A DNA stretch of 64,000 nt from positions 124,001 through 188,000 of the forward strand of contig CP006977.1 in NCBI GenBank assembly GCA_000508305.1. The letters run 5' to 3'. The DNA is from Sulfolobus acidocaldarius SUSAZ. Its GTDB lineage: Archaea > Thermoproteota > Thermoprotei_A > Sulfolobales > Sulfolobaceae. The notes under the pieces were generated by a model. The model ran no database searches. It had not been told where the DNA came from and saw nothing but the letters and a program-made list of their open reading frames with translations. How positions within the stretch are numbered: the stretch's first letter is position 1; every line of letters begins with the position of its first letter. Of this stretch, positions 29,006 through 39,115 are shown in pieces. Both the position numbers and the translations under genes were made by a program.

Positions 29006-29998
29006 ATGCTCCTAATTCTTAAACAAAACGCAAATTACTCTTCATTAAAAGAAAAACTAAATAATTCGTCTGCTTCATATAAGTTTCTAGATCTATACGG
29101 TAAAAAACTTGTAGTTACCTGGCCTGATACTTATGTAGAAAACATAAAGGATGAGAGCATAGAGATAGCTGTTAAAAGTAAGCGTCAATTTCCACTAGTG
29201 AGCAATGAATGGAAAAAAGATCCCACTATTGTTAAAGTTAAGGATGTAGAAATAGGTGGGGACAGGTTAGTTGTTGCTGCAGGACCATGCGCAGTTGAGG
29301 ACGAGGAACAAGTCTTAACTGTTGCCAAGGCTGCCAAAAGAGCTGGAGCAAAGCTTCTGAGAGGAGGTGCTCTAAAGCCCAGAACCAATCCCTACTCATT
29401 TCAAGGACTAGGGGAGAGAGGGTTAGAGATACTCAGAAAGGTAGGAGACCAAGTTGGACTCCCTGTAGTTTCAGAGATAATGGATACTAGGCAAATAGAC
29501 ATGTTCAAAAAGTATACTGATATGCTCCAAATTGGTGCTAGAAATGGTCAGAACTTCGATTTACTTAAGGAAGCTGGGAAATCTGGGATGCCAGTATTAT
29601 TGAAGAGGGGTTTAGGTAACACAGTAGATGAGTGGCTACTAGCGGCTGAGTATTTGCTTTTGGAGGGTAATGGTAACGTGGTATTATGTGAAAGAGGGAT
29701 TAGGACATTTGAAAAGGCTACGAGATTTACTATGGATATAGGAGGGATGATAGCTGCTAAATTACAAACTCATTTACCCATATGTGCAGATCCAAGTCAC
29801 CCTGCAGGTAAAAGAGAATTAGTTCATTCCCTTGCCTTAGCTGCTGTTGCTGCTGGTGCAGATATGTTATTAATTGAAGTTCATCCAAATCCCGAGAAGG
29901 CACTTAGTGATTCAGAGCAACAATTAACACCAGACTCATTCGAACTACTAATGAATAGGATAAGAGCTTTAGCTAATGTTCTAGGTAGAAAGGTATGA
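29006..29998 (+). CDS. aroG: DAHP synthase, class I-beta
   Basis: A 330-residue 3-deoxy-D-arabino-heptulosonate 7-phosphate synthase that joins phosphoenolpyruvate and erythrose 4-phosphate. An N-terminal ferredoxin-like segment of about 70 residues resembles the feedback-regulatory domain of Thermotoga-type enzymes, so inhibition by Tyr or Phe is possible. The barrel carries [22 protein letters not shown] and [11 protein letters not shown], with the metal-binding Cys, His and Glu. It starts 3 nt after tyrA. The symbol is used loosely for the family. Confidence 0.92.
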   Translation: MLLILKQNANYSSLKEKLNNSSASYKFLDLYGKKLVVTWPDTYVENIKDESIEIAVKSKRQFPLVSNEWKKDPTIVKVKDVEIGGDRLVVAAGPCAVEDEEQVLTVAKAAKRAGAKLLRGGALKPRTNPYSFQGLGERGLEILRKVGDQVGLPVVSEIMDTRQIDMFKKYTDMLQIGARNGQNFDLLKEAGKSGMPVLLKRGLGNTVDEWLLAAEYLLLEGNGNVVLCERGIRTFEKATRFTMDIGGMIAAKLQTHLPICADPSHPAGKRELVHSLALAAVAAGADMLLIEVHPNPEKALSDSEQQLTPDSFELLMNRIRALANVLGRKV

Positions 29999-31056
29999 TA
30001 AGATTTAGTGAGAGTATTACCTCTCAACAGGATATAGATGTAGTAGTTGGAGAAAACGCATTAAGTTATCTGAAAGAAATACAAGATAAAAAAGCCATAT
30101 TTTACTCAAGTAGCGTGAACATAGATTTTATTAAACCTCATCTTAAGGGAGAATATACCCTAGTTCCCATCAAGGACGGGGAGGAAGCAAAGGATATTCA
30201 GTATTCACTTGAGCTCCTAAAGGTTCTATTTGAAGGAGGTTTTGATAGAGGGGACTATGTAATTGCAATTGGTGGAGGGTCTGTAACGGATACTATTGGT
30301 TTTATAGCCTCCACGTATATGAGAGGCTTAAATCTAATCAATGTTCCCACCACCCTTCTTGGAATGGTGGATGCTGGAATAGGTGGAAAGAATGGAGTCA
30401 ATTTTGGCAGAATTAAAAACATCATTGGAACTTTCTATCAGCCTAGAGCAATTATTGCAGACTTGAGGTTTTTAATATCATTACCCTCAGAGGAGGTTAG
30501 GAAAGGTCTAGCAGAGGTCATAAAATATGGTTTAGTGTTAGATAAAGAATTGTATGACTTCCTTGCTCTAAATAAGAATTCAGTGTTAAGCAAAGACCCT
30601 GAATCGTTGGAGTATGTTGTACAGAGATCCATACAGGACAAGCTGAGTGTGGTTAAGGAAGATGAGAGGGAGACAAAGGGAGTTAGAATAGTTTTGAACT
30701 TTGGTCATACTATTGGGCATGCTATTGAAGCTGGATCAGGATTTAGTATACCTCACGGTTATGCAATATCTGTGGGTATGGTCTGCGAGGCTAAAATAGC
30801 TGAGGAGATGGGCTATTCTGAGGAAGGGGTAGTTGAAGATACTGTGTGGATACTTTCACACTATAACTTGCCAATTAGTATTGATGAGTTGTCCTCTAAG
30901 ATTGACCTCAAAGAGGCTTTGTTTGCACTATCAAAGGATAAGAAAGTGAGAAATGGAGTACTATTGATGCCCTTTCCCACAAGGATAGGAGATTGGAAAA
31001 GAGTGGAAGTACCAATTGAGACTTTAAAAGGGTTTGCTGAGCAATGCTTGAAATAA
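29995..31056 (+). CDS. aroB: 3-dehydroquinate synthase
   Basis: A 353-residue NAD- and zinc-dependent lyase that cyclises DAHP to 3-dehydroquinate. Visible marks are the [19 protein letters not shown] nucleotide loop, [17 protein letters not shown], the metal-binding Glu near residue 180 ([10 protein letters not shown]) and the two histidines in [12 protein letters not shown] and IPHGYA. The ATG overlaps the aroG stop by 4 nt. Confidence 0.95.
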   Translation: MIRFSESITSQQDIDVVVGENALSYLKEIQDKKAIFYSSSVNIDFIKPHLKGEYTLVPIKDGEEAKDIQYSLELLKVLFEGGFDRGDYVIAIGGGSVTDTIGFIASTYMRGLNLINVPTTLLGMVDAGIGGKNGVNFGRIKNIIGTFYQPRAIIADLRFLISLPSEEVRKGLAEVIKYGLVLDKELYDFLALNKNSVLSKDPESLEYVVQRSIQDKLSVVKEDERETKGVRIVLNFGHTIGHAIEAGSGFSIPHGYAISVGMVCEAKIAEEMGYSEEGVVEDTVWILSHYNLPISIDELSSKIDLKEALFALSKDKKVRNGVLLMPFPTRIGDWKRVEVPIETLKGFAEQCLK

Positions 31057-31835
31057 ATAATGACACAAAACTTTTTGGAGTCTTAGGAGAAAACATACCA
31101 TATACCTTATCTCCAGCTATACATAACTATGCATTTCAAAGATTAGGAATTAATGCAGTTTACCTGAGATTTGATGTAAGAAGGGATAAATTTGACTCCA
31201 TAATAATAGGGCTATTGAATATAGCTTTAGGCTTGAATGTTACAATACCTTATAAAGAGGATGCAGTTAAGTATCTCATTGGCGTTTCTGAGGAGGCTAG
31301 AGTTATTGGAGCTGTGAACACTATTTATAACCTAAATGGTTACAACACTGACTACATAGCCATTTATAATTTGATAAAGGAGAAGCTAATTGATAAACCT
31401 TCAATATGCACAGTTTTTGGAGCTGGTGGTGCAGGGAGGGCTAGTATATACGCATTGCTGAAATTAGGCTGTGAGGTTCATGTGATAAATAGATCCTTAG
31501 AAAGGGCTCAGTCCCTAAATAGAGATTTTAAAGAATTTGGTTATGATATTAAGATAAGTTCTTCATGTAAACCTGGAGATATAATAGTTAATGCTACCCC
31601 AAATTCTAGCTACGTCCCAGATGAGTGCATAAGGGGAAAACTCGTTGTAGATTTAGTTTATAATCCCATAAAGACTCCACTCATATTGAAGGCTGAAAAC
31701 AGAGGTATAAGGTCTATAAATGGTTTGGAGATTTTGGTACGTCAGGCGATGGAGGCTGAAAAGATTTGGTTTGGTAAATCGTTAAGTGATGAAGAGGTGG
31801 TGAAGTTCTTATATGCCAGGAAACTCGTTAGGTAA
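31044..31835 (+). CDS. aroE: Shikimate dehydrogenase
   Basis: A 263-residue NADP-dependent enzyme reducing 3-dehydroshikimate to shikimate. The SPAIHNYAF and NVTIPYKE (catalytic Lys) segments bind substrate. GAGGAGRAS is the nucleotide loop, followed by NRSLERAQ, whose Arg fits NADP(H). GLEILVRQA closes the C-terminus. It overlaps aroB by 13 nt and aroC by 23 nt. Confidence 0.94.
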   Translation: MLEINNDTKLFGVLGENIPYTLSPAIHNYAFQRLGINAVYLRFDVRRDKFDSIIIGLLNIALGLNVTIPYKEDAVKYLIGVSEEARVIGAVNTIYNLNGYNTDYIAIYNLIKEKLIDKPSICTVFGAGGAGRASIYALLKLGCEVHVINRSLERAQSLNRDFKEFGYDIKISSSCKPGDIIVNATPNSSYVPDECIRGKLVVDLVYNPIKTPLILKAENRGIRSINGLEILVRQAMEAEKIWFGKSLSDEEVVKFLYARKLVR

Positions 31836-32988
31836 GATGTTTAGAATTACCACATTTGGAGAGAGTCATGGTCCAATGGTAGGTGTAGTTATTGACGGCG
31901 TTCCTGCAGGACTTTACATAAGTAAGGAGGATATCGAATTTGAATTGAGTTTTCGAAGACCAGGTAAGCAATTCGTTAGTGGAAGGAGGGAGAAGGATGA
32001 GCCTGAAATTGTCAGTGGGGTTTATAATGGTAGAACCACAGGTGCCCCGCTAACTATCATTATTAGAAATAATGATGTGATCTCCTCACTATATGAGGAA
32101 GTTAAACATAAACCCAGACCAGGACATGCTGACTTACCGTATATCATGAAATACGGTTACGAGAATTGGGACTATAGAGGAGGAGGGAGATCTAGCGCAA
32201 GGGAGACCGCATCTAGAGTAGCAGCCTCTGCAATAGCCAAGAAATTACTCATGTTGACCGATACTGTGATAGGTGCACATCTGAAGTCTTTGGGTCCAGT
32301 GGAACTTAATGAAGATGTTTCCTTCAGGGAAATATTTTGTTCTAAGTACAGCCCCGTGAGGGCTAGTAAGAAATGGCTTGAGGAGAAGTACGAGGAACTG
32401 ATCAAACAAGCTACAGTTGAAGGGGATAGTTGGGGAGGAGTTGCTGAGGTTATTGCAGATAATGTACCGATAGGTTTGGGTGAGCCAGTTTTTGATAAAC
32501 TGAAGTCTGATTTGGCTAAGGCTTTACTTTCAATACCTGCAGTTGTTGGTTTTGAGTATGGGTTAGGATTTAAAGCAAGTAAAATGAAGGGTAGTGAGGC
32601 AAATGATGAAATAGTTATTAAGGATAATGGGAAACTGGGATGGCGATACAATAGAGCAGGAGGTATATTAGGTGGTCTTTCAAACGGCGAGAAATTAGTA
32701 TTGAGATGCGGATTTAAGCCTACTAGTTCAATTAGAAAACCTCAGAAAACTATAGATTTACGTACCTCTGAAGAGTCTACTATTAGTGTGATAGGTAGGC
32801 ATGATCCTGCGGTAGCAATAAGAGGTGTCTCTGTAGCCGAAGCAATGGTTGCCTTAGTGTTAGTGGATCATGCACTTAGATCTGGTTATATTCCACTTGT
32901 AAAATTAAGTGAAGATCAAGCTAGGATTATAGAGGAGAAATGGAGGAGGTATGTAGAGGAATGCAAACCTATGCAGGAATCTCAGTAG
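31813..32988 (+). CDS. aroC: Chorismate synthase
   Basis: A 391-residue FMN-dependent lyase that converts EPSP into chorismate. It has the three family signatures: [18 protein letters not shown] near the start, the [18 protein letters not shown] region and [17 protein letters not shown] at the C-terminus. It overlaps aroE at its start, and its 3' end is overlapped by the shikimate kinase gene. Confidence 0.96.
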   Translation: MPGNSLGKMFRITTFGESHGPMVGVVIDGVPAGLYISKEDIEFELSFRRPGKQFVSGRREKDEPEIVSGVYNGRTTGAPLTIIIRNNDVISSLYEEVKHKPRPGHADLPYIMKYGYENWDYRGGGRSSARETASRVAASAIAKKLLMLTDTVIGAHLKSLGPVELNEDVSFREIFCSKYSPVRASKKWLEEKYEELIKQATVEGDSWGGVAEVIADNVPIGLGEPVFDKLKSDLAKALLSIPAVVGFEYGLGFKASKMKGSEANDEIVIKDNGKLGWRYNRAGGILGGLSNGEKLVLRCGFKPTSSIRKPQKTIDLRTSEESTISVIGRHDPAVAIRGVSVAEAMVALVLVDHALRSGYIPLVKLSEDQARIIEEKWRRYVEECKPMQESQ

Positions 32989-33746
32989 TAAACGCACTGC
33001 CAGGCTGGTACGGTTCATCAATGGCAATTGACTTAAAGGTAGAGGTGAAAGTTAGTGAGACTGATTACTGTGAGAGTCAAGATATATTGATAGATACTAT
33101 AATTCAATTCTTCAGACAAAAGTACAACCTACCTTGTATGAAGGCTGAAATAAACTCAGAGATTCCTCCAAAAGGAGGTTTGAAAAGCAGTAGTGCTGTT
33201 TCCACTGCGTTGATAGCTGAAATTATGAGAAGGTATAAGATAAACGATATTGATCCACCAAAATTATCCGCAATACTGTCATTAAGGGCAGGCGTGAGTT
33301 ATACTGGTGCTTACGATGACGCTACATCCTCATATTATGGAGGGGTCACATTTACCTTTAATAAGGAATTCCAGTTAATTGAAATAAAAGAGCCACCTGA
33401 TATCTCAATAGTTTTACTTCCTAGAGGAAACAGACAGGTGAAAATTGATCTCAACCATTTAAAGAGATATGCTGGTCTATTCCAGGAAATATTCAATGTC
33501 GCAAGAAAGGACATAATTACGGGTATGAGGCTTAACGGAATTGCTATAGCTGAGATATTAGGTTATGACACTTCTCCCATAAAGCAAGCTTTGAAAGGTG
33601 GCGCATTAGCTTCTGGTATATCTGGTAATGGACCGTCAATTTTTGCTGTAACAAAGCCGGGAGACGAGGGTAAGATAATCGATATTTTCTCGGATTTTGG
33701 AGAGGTATTAGTAACCAGGGTGGTTGAGCCACGATCACTAGAATAA
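32961..33746 (+). CDS. aroK: Archaeal GHMP-type shikimate kinase
   Basis: A roughly 261-residue kinase of the GHMP superfamily, unrelated to the bacterial AroK fold. The ATP loop is [16 protein letters not shown], and a C-terminal [17 protein letters not shown] closes the active site. I prefer the ATG at 32961 ([12 protein letters not shown]), because it matches the family N-terminus and has GAGG upstream; an ATG 21 nt earlier is possible. It overlaps aroC. No ATG, GTG or TTG for aroA follows in frame near its stop. Confidence 0.92.
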   Translation: MQTYAGISVVNALPGWYGSSMAIDLKVEVKVSETDYCESQDILIDTIIQFFRQKYNLPCMKAEINSEIPPKGGLKSSSAVSTALIAEIMRRYKINDIDPPKLSAILSLRAGVSYTGAYDDATSSYYGGVTFTFNKEFQLIEIKEPPDISIVLLPRGNRQVKIDLNHLKRYAGLFQEIFNVARKDIITGMRLNGIAIAEILGYDTSPIKQALKGGALASGISGNGPSIFAVTKPGDEGKIIDIFSDFGEVLVTRVVEPRSLE

Positions 33747-34960
33747 ACAAGTCCAAAATCTCAGGGATCATAAAGGCTCCTCAGTCTAAGAGCCTCGCAA
33801 TAAGACTGATACTGTACTCGCTACTATCTAATGTTATCCTAAATAACCTTTCCCTGTCTGAGGACACTAAAGTTGCAATAGACGTGGTAAAGGACATTGG
33901 AGTGAATATAAGTGATAATCTTAGCCTTAAGAAAGGTGAAAAATTAAGAGTGCCGCAATACCTGAATTTTGGCGGTTCTGCTACTACTCTTAGAATGATG
34001 ATACCCATTTTATCAGTTTTAGGAGGAGAAGTGGTTTTAGACGGGAATGAAAGTCTAAGGAAGAGACCTATAACTGCAATAGTGGAAGCCCTAGAGGGGC
34101 AAATAAGGTTTTCATCAAATTATCTTCCAGTTACCATGACTGGAAAACTAAAGGAAAATTATGTGAGAATAAGGGGAGATGAGAGCAGTCAATACATCTC
34201 TGGGTTTATATATGCCTTTTCTTTAGTCAACGGTGGGGATATTGAGATTATTCCCCCGTTATCTTCGAAGAGCTACATATATATGACTATTGATTTGATC
34301 AATTCACTCGGCGGTAATGTGAAGTTTAGTGGAAACAGGATTAGGGTAGAAAGGGGGGAGTTTGTAGAGTTTAAAGGAGATGTTCCAGGAGATTATGCAT
34401 TAGCTTCATTTTATGCTATTGCCTCTGCAATAACTGGAGGAGAGATTCAAATTAAGGGACTGTATTCTCCTCCACATTACGATGGTGACCACAGCATTGT
34501 AAAAATAATTAAGAATATAGGTGTAGACTCTAGAGTCGAAGGTAACTCATGGATTGTATCAGGGAACGGAATTATAAAGGGAATAAAGGTGGATGTGGAC
34601 GATATGCCTGACCTTGCACCATCTATAGCTTGTATTGCACCCTTTGCGACCTCAGGAACTGAAATTACTGGAATTAAGAGATTGAGAATTAAGGAGAGTG
34701 ATAGGGTAAGTACAATAAAATCCACCCTGGAGTCTTTTTCAGGTAATGTTGTTGTTGATACAGATTCTATTAAAATATTTCCATCAAAGTTGACTGAAGG
34801 TAGTATAATATGTCCCAATGATCACAGAATAGCAATGATGGCAGGAGTGATATCCCTGAAGACGGGGGGTACTATTGAAAAAGCTGAATGTGTGAATAAG
34901 AGTAATCCAAGTTTCTGGTCAGACCTAATTAGTTTAGGTGGTGATATACATTTCACCTAA
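33734..34960 (+). CDS. aroA: 5-enolpyruvylshikimate-3-phosphate synthase with non-canonical start
   Basis: An EPSP synthase of about 408 residues joining shikimate 3-phosphate and PEP. The N-terminal active-site strand (GIIKAPQSKSLAIRL) is encoded from about 33764, yet the first GTG in frame is at 33884, 50 codons later, and the frame is open only from 33728. The start must therefore be a rare codon: ATC at 33734 (9 nt after GGTGGTT) or ATA at 33743, which overlaps the aroK stop as ATAA. Later motifs (GSATTLRMM, DGDHSI, DDMPDLAPSIA, RIKESDRVS) are normal. The exact start is uncertain. Confidence 0.88.
   Translation: MTRINKSKISGIIKAPQSKSLAIRLILYSLLSNVILNNLSLSEDTKVAIDVVKDIGVNISDNLSLKKGEKLRVPQYLNFGGSATTLRMMIPILSVLGGEVVLDGNESLRKRPITAIVEALEGQIRFSSNYLPVTMTGKLKENYVRIRGDESSQYISGFIYAFSLVNGGDIEIIPPLSSKSYIYMTIDLINSLGGNVKFSGNRIRVERGEFVEFKGDVPGDYALASFYAIASAITGGEIQIKGLYSPPHYDGDHSIVKIIKNIGVDSRVEGNSWIVSGNGIIKGIKVDVDDMPDLAPSIACIAPFATSGTEITGIKRLRIKESDRVSTIKSTLESFSGNVVVDTDSIKIFPSKLTEGSIICPNDHRIAMMAGVISLKTGGTIEKAECVNKSNPSFWSDLISLGGDIHFT
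34526..34537. repeat. 12-bp palindrome GACTCTAGAGTC in aroA
   Basis: A perfect palindrome inside the aroA coding sequence. Its half-site TAGAGT also occurs in the palindrome over the segA start. It may be a chance product of codon choice or an intragenic protein-binding site. Confidence 0.3.
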
Positions 34961-35600
34961 GCTCGTTGTTGCCTTACCTGTTAAGGAATTAAAAGATTTA
35001 GATAGAATTGAATTGCTTATAAAGGACGTTGACTTGGTAGAACTTAGACTAGATTATCTTAGCAAATTTGACGTTGATATTTTAGATTCAGTCTCAAAAT
35101 ACAAGGAAAAGTTGATTATAACCCTAAGGGATAAGAATGAAGGAGGAGTAAATTATATAGATCCTGTTTTTAAGGCTTACTTTGTCAGACATATGGAAAG
35201 AGAGAAATTTATGTATGATATTGAGGCAAGATTTGCATTAAGATATCAAGTCAATGTTAAAGACAAGATAGTTTCAATCCATTATTTTGATAATGTGCCT
35301 GAGTTTACAGAGGTAAAGGAAATTTTTGATAAATTCGATGAAGCATATCTTAGAAAAATAGCTGTAATAGCCAAGAGAGGTTATAAGGAACTATTGATGA
35401 GAGTTCTGGATAATTACGATAATGCAGTTGTTATGCCTATGGGTGTTAATGGAGTAGAGAGAATAGCCTTCTCTCTTCTGGGATCTAAGTTGATATATGC
35501 CCATGCTGGCGAAGAAACTGCTAAAGGGCAGTTACATTATAAGGATGTGAGAAGAATCTTAAATCAACTTTCCACAATTATGTCTTCACCATCAACCTGA
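34938..35600 (+). CDS. aroD: 3-dehydroquinate dehydratase, type I
   Basis: A 220-residue Schiff-base dehydroquinase. The catalytic lysine is in YLRKIAVIAK, the general base histidine in VSIHYFDN, and an ELRLDYL strand lies near the start. It completes the pathway to dehydroshikimate. The start is one of two tandem GTG codons (34938 or 34941) overlapping aroA. Its 3' end overlaps the convergent Rieske gene by 37 bp. Confidence 0.92.
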   Translation: MVIYISPKLVVALPVKELKDLDRIELLIKDVDLVELRLDYLSKFDVDILDSVSKYKEKLIITLRDKNEGGVNYIDPVFKAYFVRHMEREKFMYDIEARFALRYQVNVKDKIVSIHYFDNVPEFTEVKEIFDKFDEAYLRKIAVIAKRGYKELLMRVLDNYDNAVVMPMGVNGVERIAFSLLGSKLIYAHAGEETAKGQLHYKDVRRILNQLSTIMSSPST

Positions 35601-35866
35601 ACGCGGTACAGTTTCAATGGTTTCTTGGTTGCTCCTTTGATTGCTCTTCCGTCATTGATGGAGAAGTGTGTGAAATGACATTGGCATACTAATTCTTCTC
35701 TAATCACTACACCTACTTTGTACAGGTCACAACCCAGGTGGGGGCATCTACTTTGGAATGCATAATACTTTCCTCCTCCCAGGTAAAGCAAAATTACTTC
35801 CTCATTTCCAATGGTTACTTTTTTCTTTTCACCTGGTTTTAGTTCAGAACGCCTAATCCTTAACAT
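35564..35866 (-). CDS. Rieske-type [2Fe-2S] ferredoxin
   Basis: A 100-residue soluble Rieske protein without a membrane anchor. The cluster ligands are C41 and H43 (CPHLGC) and C61 and H64 (CQCHFTHF). Such proteins carry electrons to oxygenases or other partners. No oxygenase subunit is adjacent. It runs opposite to aroD and overlaps its end. Confidence 0.85.
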   Translation of the reverse strand: MLRIRRSELKPGEKKKVTIGNEEVILLYLGGGKYYAFQSRCPHLGCDLYKVGVVIREELVCQCHFTHFSINDGRAIKGATKKPLKLYRVQVDGEDIIVES

Positions 35867-36026
35867 CTTCTTACTGGAAATTTATAAACACGCTGGCTAA
35901 TTAAAACATTAATACCGAATATTAAGCATCTAGTATTGTTTTTTATATATTCCACCTAACTTTATATGCAATTAGTTTATAATGTTAAAAAGATATAATA
36001 TATCCTAGGTAAAGGAGTGAAAAAAT

Positions 36027-36317
36027 ATGAGTAGTACTGAGGAAAAAGTGTTAGAGAAACTCGATTATAGAATCCTTGAGATTAATAATATTTCAAGATC
36101 AGCAGATGTCAGCTGTATAATAATAACCAACAGACCTCCAGCAAGTGAAATTATTGAGGATATTAAAAAGACAGTGAGTGTTTTATCAGTTTTTTCGTTT
36201 TTGTCTACTATAAAAGCGAAAGGTAAAGTCAAGGATTTCATTGAATTGGCTAATAAAGATTATGTTAAGTTCATTATGTTAGATGAAGTTTTAGTCAAGC
36301 TTGAAGAATTAATGTAA
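36027..36317 (+). CDS. Unknown 96-residue protein, first gene of the XPD operon
   Basis: No family recognised. Alternating strands and helices suggest a small alpha/beta fold (VSCIIITNRPPASEIIEDI). A strong ribosome-binding site, AAAGGAGTGA, lies 5-14 nt before the ATG, and a TATA-like AGATATAATATAT lies about 30 nt farther upstream. This message therefore has a leader, unlike most first genes here. The stop overlaps the XPD ATG by 1 nt. Confidence 0.65.
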   Translation: MSSTEEKVLEKLDYRILEINNISRSADVSCIIITNRPPASEIIEDIKKTVSVLSVFSFLSTIKAKGKVKDFIELANKDYVKFIMLDEVLVKLEELM

Positions 36318-37972
36318 TGTTGAAACTCAGGGATTGGCAAGAAAAATTAAAGGACAAAGTTATAGAAGGACTTAGAAATAATTGTTTGGTTGCCTTAAAT
36401 GCTCCCACTGGTAGTGGGAAGACTATATTCTCTCTTTTGGTTTCTTTGGAGGTTAAACCGAAAGTATTGTTCGTAGTCAGAACACACAATGAATTTTACC
36501 CAATTTACAGAGACTTAACTAAAATACGAGAGAAGAGAGATATCACTTTTTCTTTTCTTGTAGGTAAACCCTCATCATGTTTATACGCCGAGAAGGGAGC
36601 AGAAAGTGAAGATATTCCATGCAAATATTGTGAGCTTAAGGGCTCTACAGTCGAGGTAAAGACCGATGACTCTCCATTGTCCTTAGTAAAGAAGTTGAAG
36701 AAAGAAGGACTCCAGGATAGATTCTGTCCCTACTACTCCTTACTCAATTCCTTATATAAGGCAGACGTTATAGCCCTAACTTATCCATATTTCTTTATAG
36801 ACCGTTATAGAGAATTTATTGATATAGATTTAAGGGAATATGTGATAGTCATAGACGAGGCTCATAACTTAGATAAGGTAAACGAGCTTGAAGAAAGGAG
36901 TCTAAGTGAGATTACGATTCAAATGGCGATAAAACAAAGTAAAAGTGAAGAGAGCAGAAGGATATTAAGTAAATTGTTAAATCAGCTTAGGGAAGTCGTC
37001 TTACCTGATGAAAAATACATCAAAGTGGAGAATGTTCCTAAGTTATCAAAGGAGGAACTCGAAATCTTAGCTGATGATTATGAAGATATTAGAAAAGATA
37101 GTTTAAAGCAAGGCAAGGTAAATAAAATTCATATAGGTTCTATTCTGAGGTTCTTCTTTCTGTTATCTACAGGCTCATTTATTCCCTTTTCATATTCTAA
37201 AAGACTCGTCATTAAAAACCCAGAAATATCTTATTATCTAAATCTACTTAATGATAACGCATTGTCAATAATTCTAATGTCTGGTACATTACCGCCTAGT
37301 GAGTACATGGAAAAGGTTTGGGGTGTAAAGAGAAACATGTTATACCTTGATGTAGAAAGGGAAATACAAAGGAGGGTTTCTGGTTCTTACGAGTGTTACA
37401 TCGGTGTCGACGTTACCTCTAAATATGATATGAGAAGTGACAATATGTGGAAGAGATATGCTGACTATCTTCTAAAAATATACTTTCAAGCTAAGGCAAA
37501 TGTTTTGGTAGTATTTCCGTCTTACGAGATAATGGAGAGGGTTATGTCTAGGATTTCATTACCTAAGTATGTTGAGAGTGAAGACTCTTCAGTAGAGGAT
37601 CTATACTCTGCAATCTCGGTAAAAAATAAAGTCCTGATAGGGAGTGTAGGAAAAGGAAAATTAGCCGAAGGCATAGAATTAAGGAACAATGATAGAAGTT
37701 TAATTTCTGATGTGGTAATTGTAGGTATACCTTACCCACCACCTGATGATTACTTGAAAATTTTAGCTCAAAGGGTTTCGTTGAAGATGAATAGGGAAAA
37801 TGAGGAGTTTTTGTTTAAGATCCCAGCTTTAGTTACCATAAAACAGGCTATAGGAAGGGCTATTCGTGATGTAAATGACAAATGTAATGTATGGCTTTTG
37901 GACAAGCGTTTCGAGTCCCTTTATTGGAAGAAAAATCTAAAATGTTTGAATGCGAATAAAATGAAGCTATGA
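36317..37972 (+). CDS. xpd: DNA helicase XPD (Rad3 family)
   Basis: A 551-residue 5'-3' superfamily 2 helicase with a [4Fe-4S] cluster, homologue of the TFIIH subunit. Walker A is APTGSGKT (29-36) and the DEAH box is at 180-183. The cluster cysteines are C88, C102, C105 and C137, the same positions I recall for the crystallised S. acidocaldarius enzyme. The C-terminal helicase domain ends in IKQAIGRAIRD. It lies in an operon with a small unknown protein before it and a thioredoxin-like protein after it. Confidence 0.95.
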   Translation: MLKLRDWQEKLKDKVIEGLRNNCLVALNAPTGSGKTIFSLLVSLEVKPKVLFVVRTHNEFYPIYRDLTKIREKRDITFSFLVGKPSSCLYAEKGAESEDIPCKYCELKGSTVEVKTDDSPLSLVKKLKKEGLQDRFCPYYSLLNSLYKADVIALTYPYFFIDRYREFIDIDLREYVIVIDEAHNLDKVNELEERSLSEITIQMAIKQSKSEESRRILSKLLNQLREVVLPDEKYIKVENVPKLSKEELEILADDYEDIRKDSLKQGKVNKIHIGSILRFFFLLSTGSFIPFSYSKRLVIKNPEISYYLNLLNDNALSIILMSGTLPPSEYMEKVWGVKRNMLYLDVEREIQRRVSGSYECYIGVDVTSKYDMRSDNMWKRYADYLLKIYFQAKANVLVVFPSYEIMERVMSRISLPKYVESEDSSVEDLYSAISVKNKVLIGSVGKGKLAEGIELRNNDRSLISDVVIVGIPYPPPDDYLKILAQRVSLKMNRENEEFLFKIPALVTIKQAIGRAIRDVNDKCNVWLLDKRFESLYWKKNLKCLNANKMKL

Positions 37973-38772
37973 GTAAAGTAGAGATTTTTACGCATAAGAC
38001 TTGTACTGAGTGCGGTATTTTAATGGAATTTCTGGAGAGGAATAGACTTCTAGGAAAAGTGACCATAATAGATACAGAACTATATCCATTTTTAGCCTTC
38101 GAGAGAGGAGTGATTTCAACTCCCTCAATATTCATTGATGGTAAGCTAGTATATGCTGGAGTAGTTGATTATGACGAGCTCCTGAAAATATTGCAGGACG
38201 AAAAGGTTAATGTGGAGGTAAATAAGGACGAATTGGTAAATAAACTGATGTTTGGCGTAGTTAATTCCTTTGCAGCTACAGCTTGGCTCTATGTAAATAG
38301 AGATTTTGATGCTTTAATGGCTCAAAAGGACTTTGTCTTGGCTGTTACAGGTTTATCACTCGTTGATGACAAAAGTGCTGATGAGTATTACACATATCTC
38401 AGAAATGTAATTGTGAAGGAAGGGGAGAAATATGTTGATGAGTGGAAAGAGAAGATGTTAAGAGTTATTGCTACTAATTTCATTAGAGAGCTTTACTTGC
38501 TCTATAGGAAAAAGCTAAGTGATGAAGAGATTATGAGGAAATATCCATTGGAAGTCTTTGCCCACTGGCTAATGATCAGAGGAGGGGCTGTGGGCAGGGT
38601 CGGTCTAAGAATTCATCCACTCTCCGATAATCAAGTGTTGGAGAAGATCAGTGAGGTTTACGTCTATACATTGTCTAATGCAAAACAATTGTGGGATAAA
38701 GTGATAAAAGAACAGGAAGAGTTGGCGAAGAAAAGTGCTTTATATGAGCAGGCAAGATTCATAAGTATCTAA
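37969..38772 (+). CDS. Two-domain thioredoxin-like protein
   Basis: A 267-residue protein. The first 75 residues form a thioredoxin/glutaredoxin fold with a C12-T-E-C15 redox pair and a cis-proline loop (STPSIFIDG). The remainder is helical and not recognised. Its ATG overlaps the XPD stop by 4 nt. It may reduce a protein disulfide or handle sulfur; a link to the XPD Fe-S cluster is inferred from the operon alone. Confidence 0.7.
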   Translation: MSKVEIFTHKTCTECGILMEFLERNRLLGKVTIIDTELYPFLAFERGVISTPSIFIDGKLVYAGVVDYDELLKILQDEKVNVEVNKDELVNKLMFGVVNSFAATAWLYVNRDFDALMAQKDFVLAVTGLSLVDDKSADEYYTYLRNVIVKEGEKYVDEWKEKMLRVIATNFIRELYLLYRKKLSDEEIMRKYPLEVFAHWLMIRGGAVGRVGLRIHPLSDNQVLEKISEVYVYTLSNAKQLWDKVIKEQEELAKKSALYEQARFISI

Positions 38773-38787
38773 AAGGTGATAATAATT

Positions 38788-39015
38788 ATGAGTCAACAAT
38801 TAAGACTGGATTTAAGAGGAAAGAGTTGCGACGAATATATCTTGGAGATCTCAAAGGTACTGGTTAACATGAAACCTGGTGACATATTGAACATAATAGC
38901 TGATAAGGATAGGATAATGTGCACGCATCAGTTACTCAGAAATGCACCAAGATACTTATTTAAGGGGGACGTTGTAGATGACCATGCTGAGATATCCATA
39001 AGGAGGTTAAGATGA
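38788..39015 (+). CDS. TusA/SirA-like small sulfur-carrier fold protein
   Basis: A 75-residue TusA-like protein: strand LRLDLRG, a cysteine (C14), a helix, a strand with [14 protein letters not shown] and a C-terminal strand. TusA proteins carry a persulfide on the first Cys of a CPxP motif. Here the Cys is kept, but the motif reads CDEY, so sulfur relay is uncertain. I chose the ATG at 38788, since GGTGAT lies 7 nt upstream; the GTG of that site would give four extra residues. It follows the thioredoxin-like gene. Confidence 0.72.
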   Translation: MSQQLRLDLRGKSCDEYILEISKVLVNMKPGDILNIIADKDRIMCTHQLLRNAPRYLFKGDVVDDHAEISIRRLR

Positions 39016-39081
39016 TTAGGTCGTAAATTTGTTGTTATTGTTAGATAGTAATAATTTTCATGTTAAAACCTATTTCTAATC

Positions 39082-39093
39082 AAAATATTTAAT
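39082..39093 (+). promoter_or_regulatory. TATA-like box of the superoxide dismutase gene
   Basis: AAAATATTTAAT is centred 28 nt before the ATG at 39116, giving a leaderless message in the 100-bp gap after the TusA-like gene. Confidence 0.6.
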
Positions 39094-39115
39094 CCACCAT
39101 TGGCTATTTGTTTGT

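Noticed and set aside
33884-34960. aroA starting at the GTG at 33884 (358 residues)
   Set aside because: It lacks the N-terminal PEP/S3P-binding strand with KAPQSKS, which is encoded in frame upstream.
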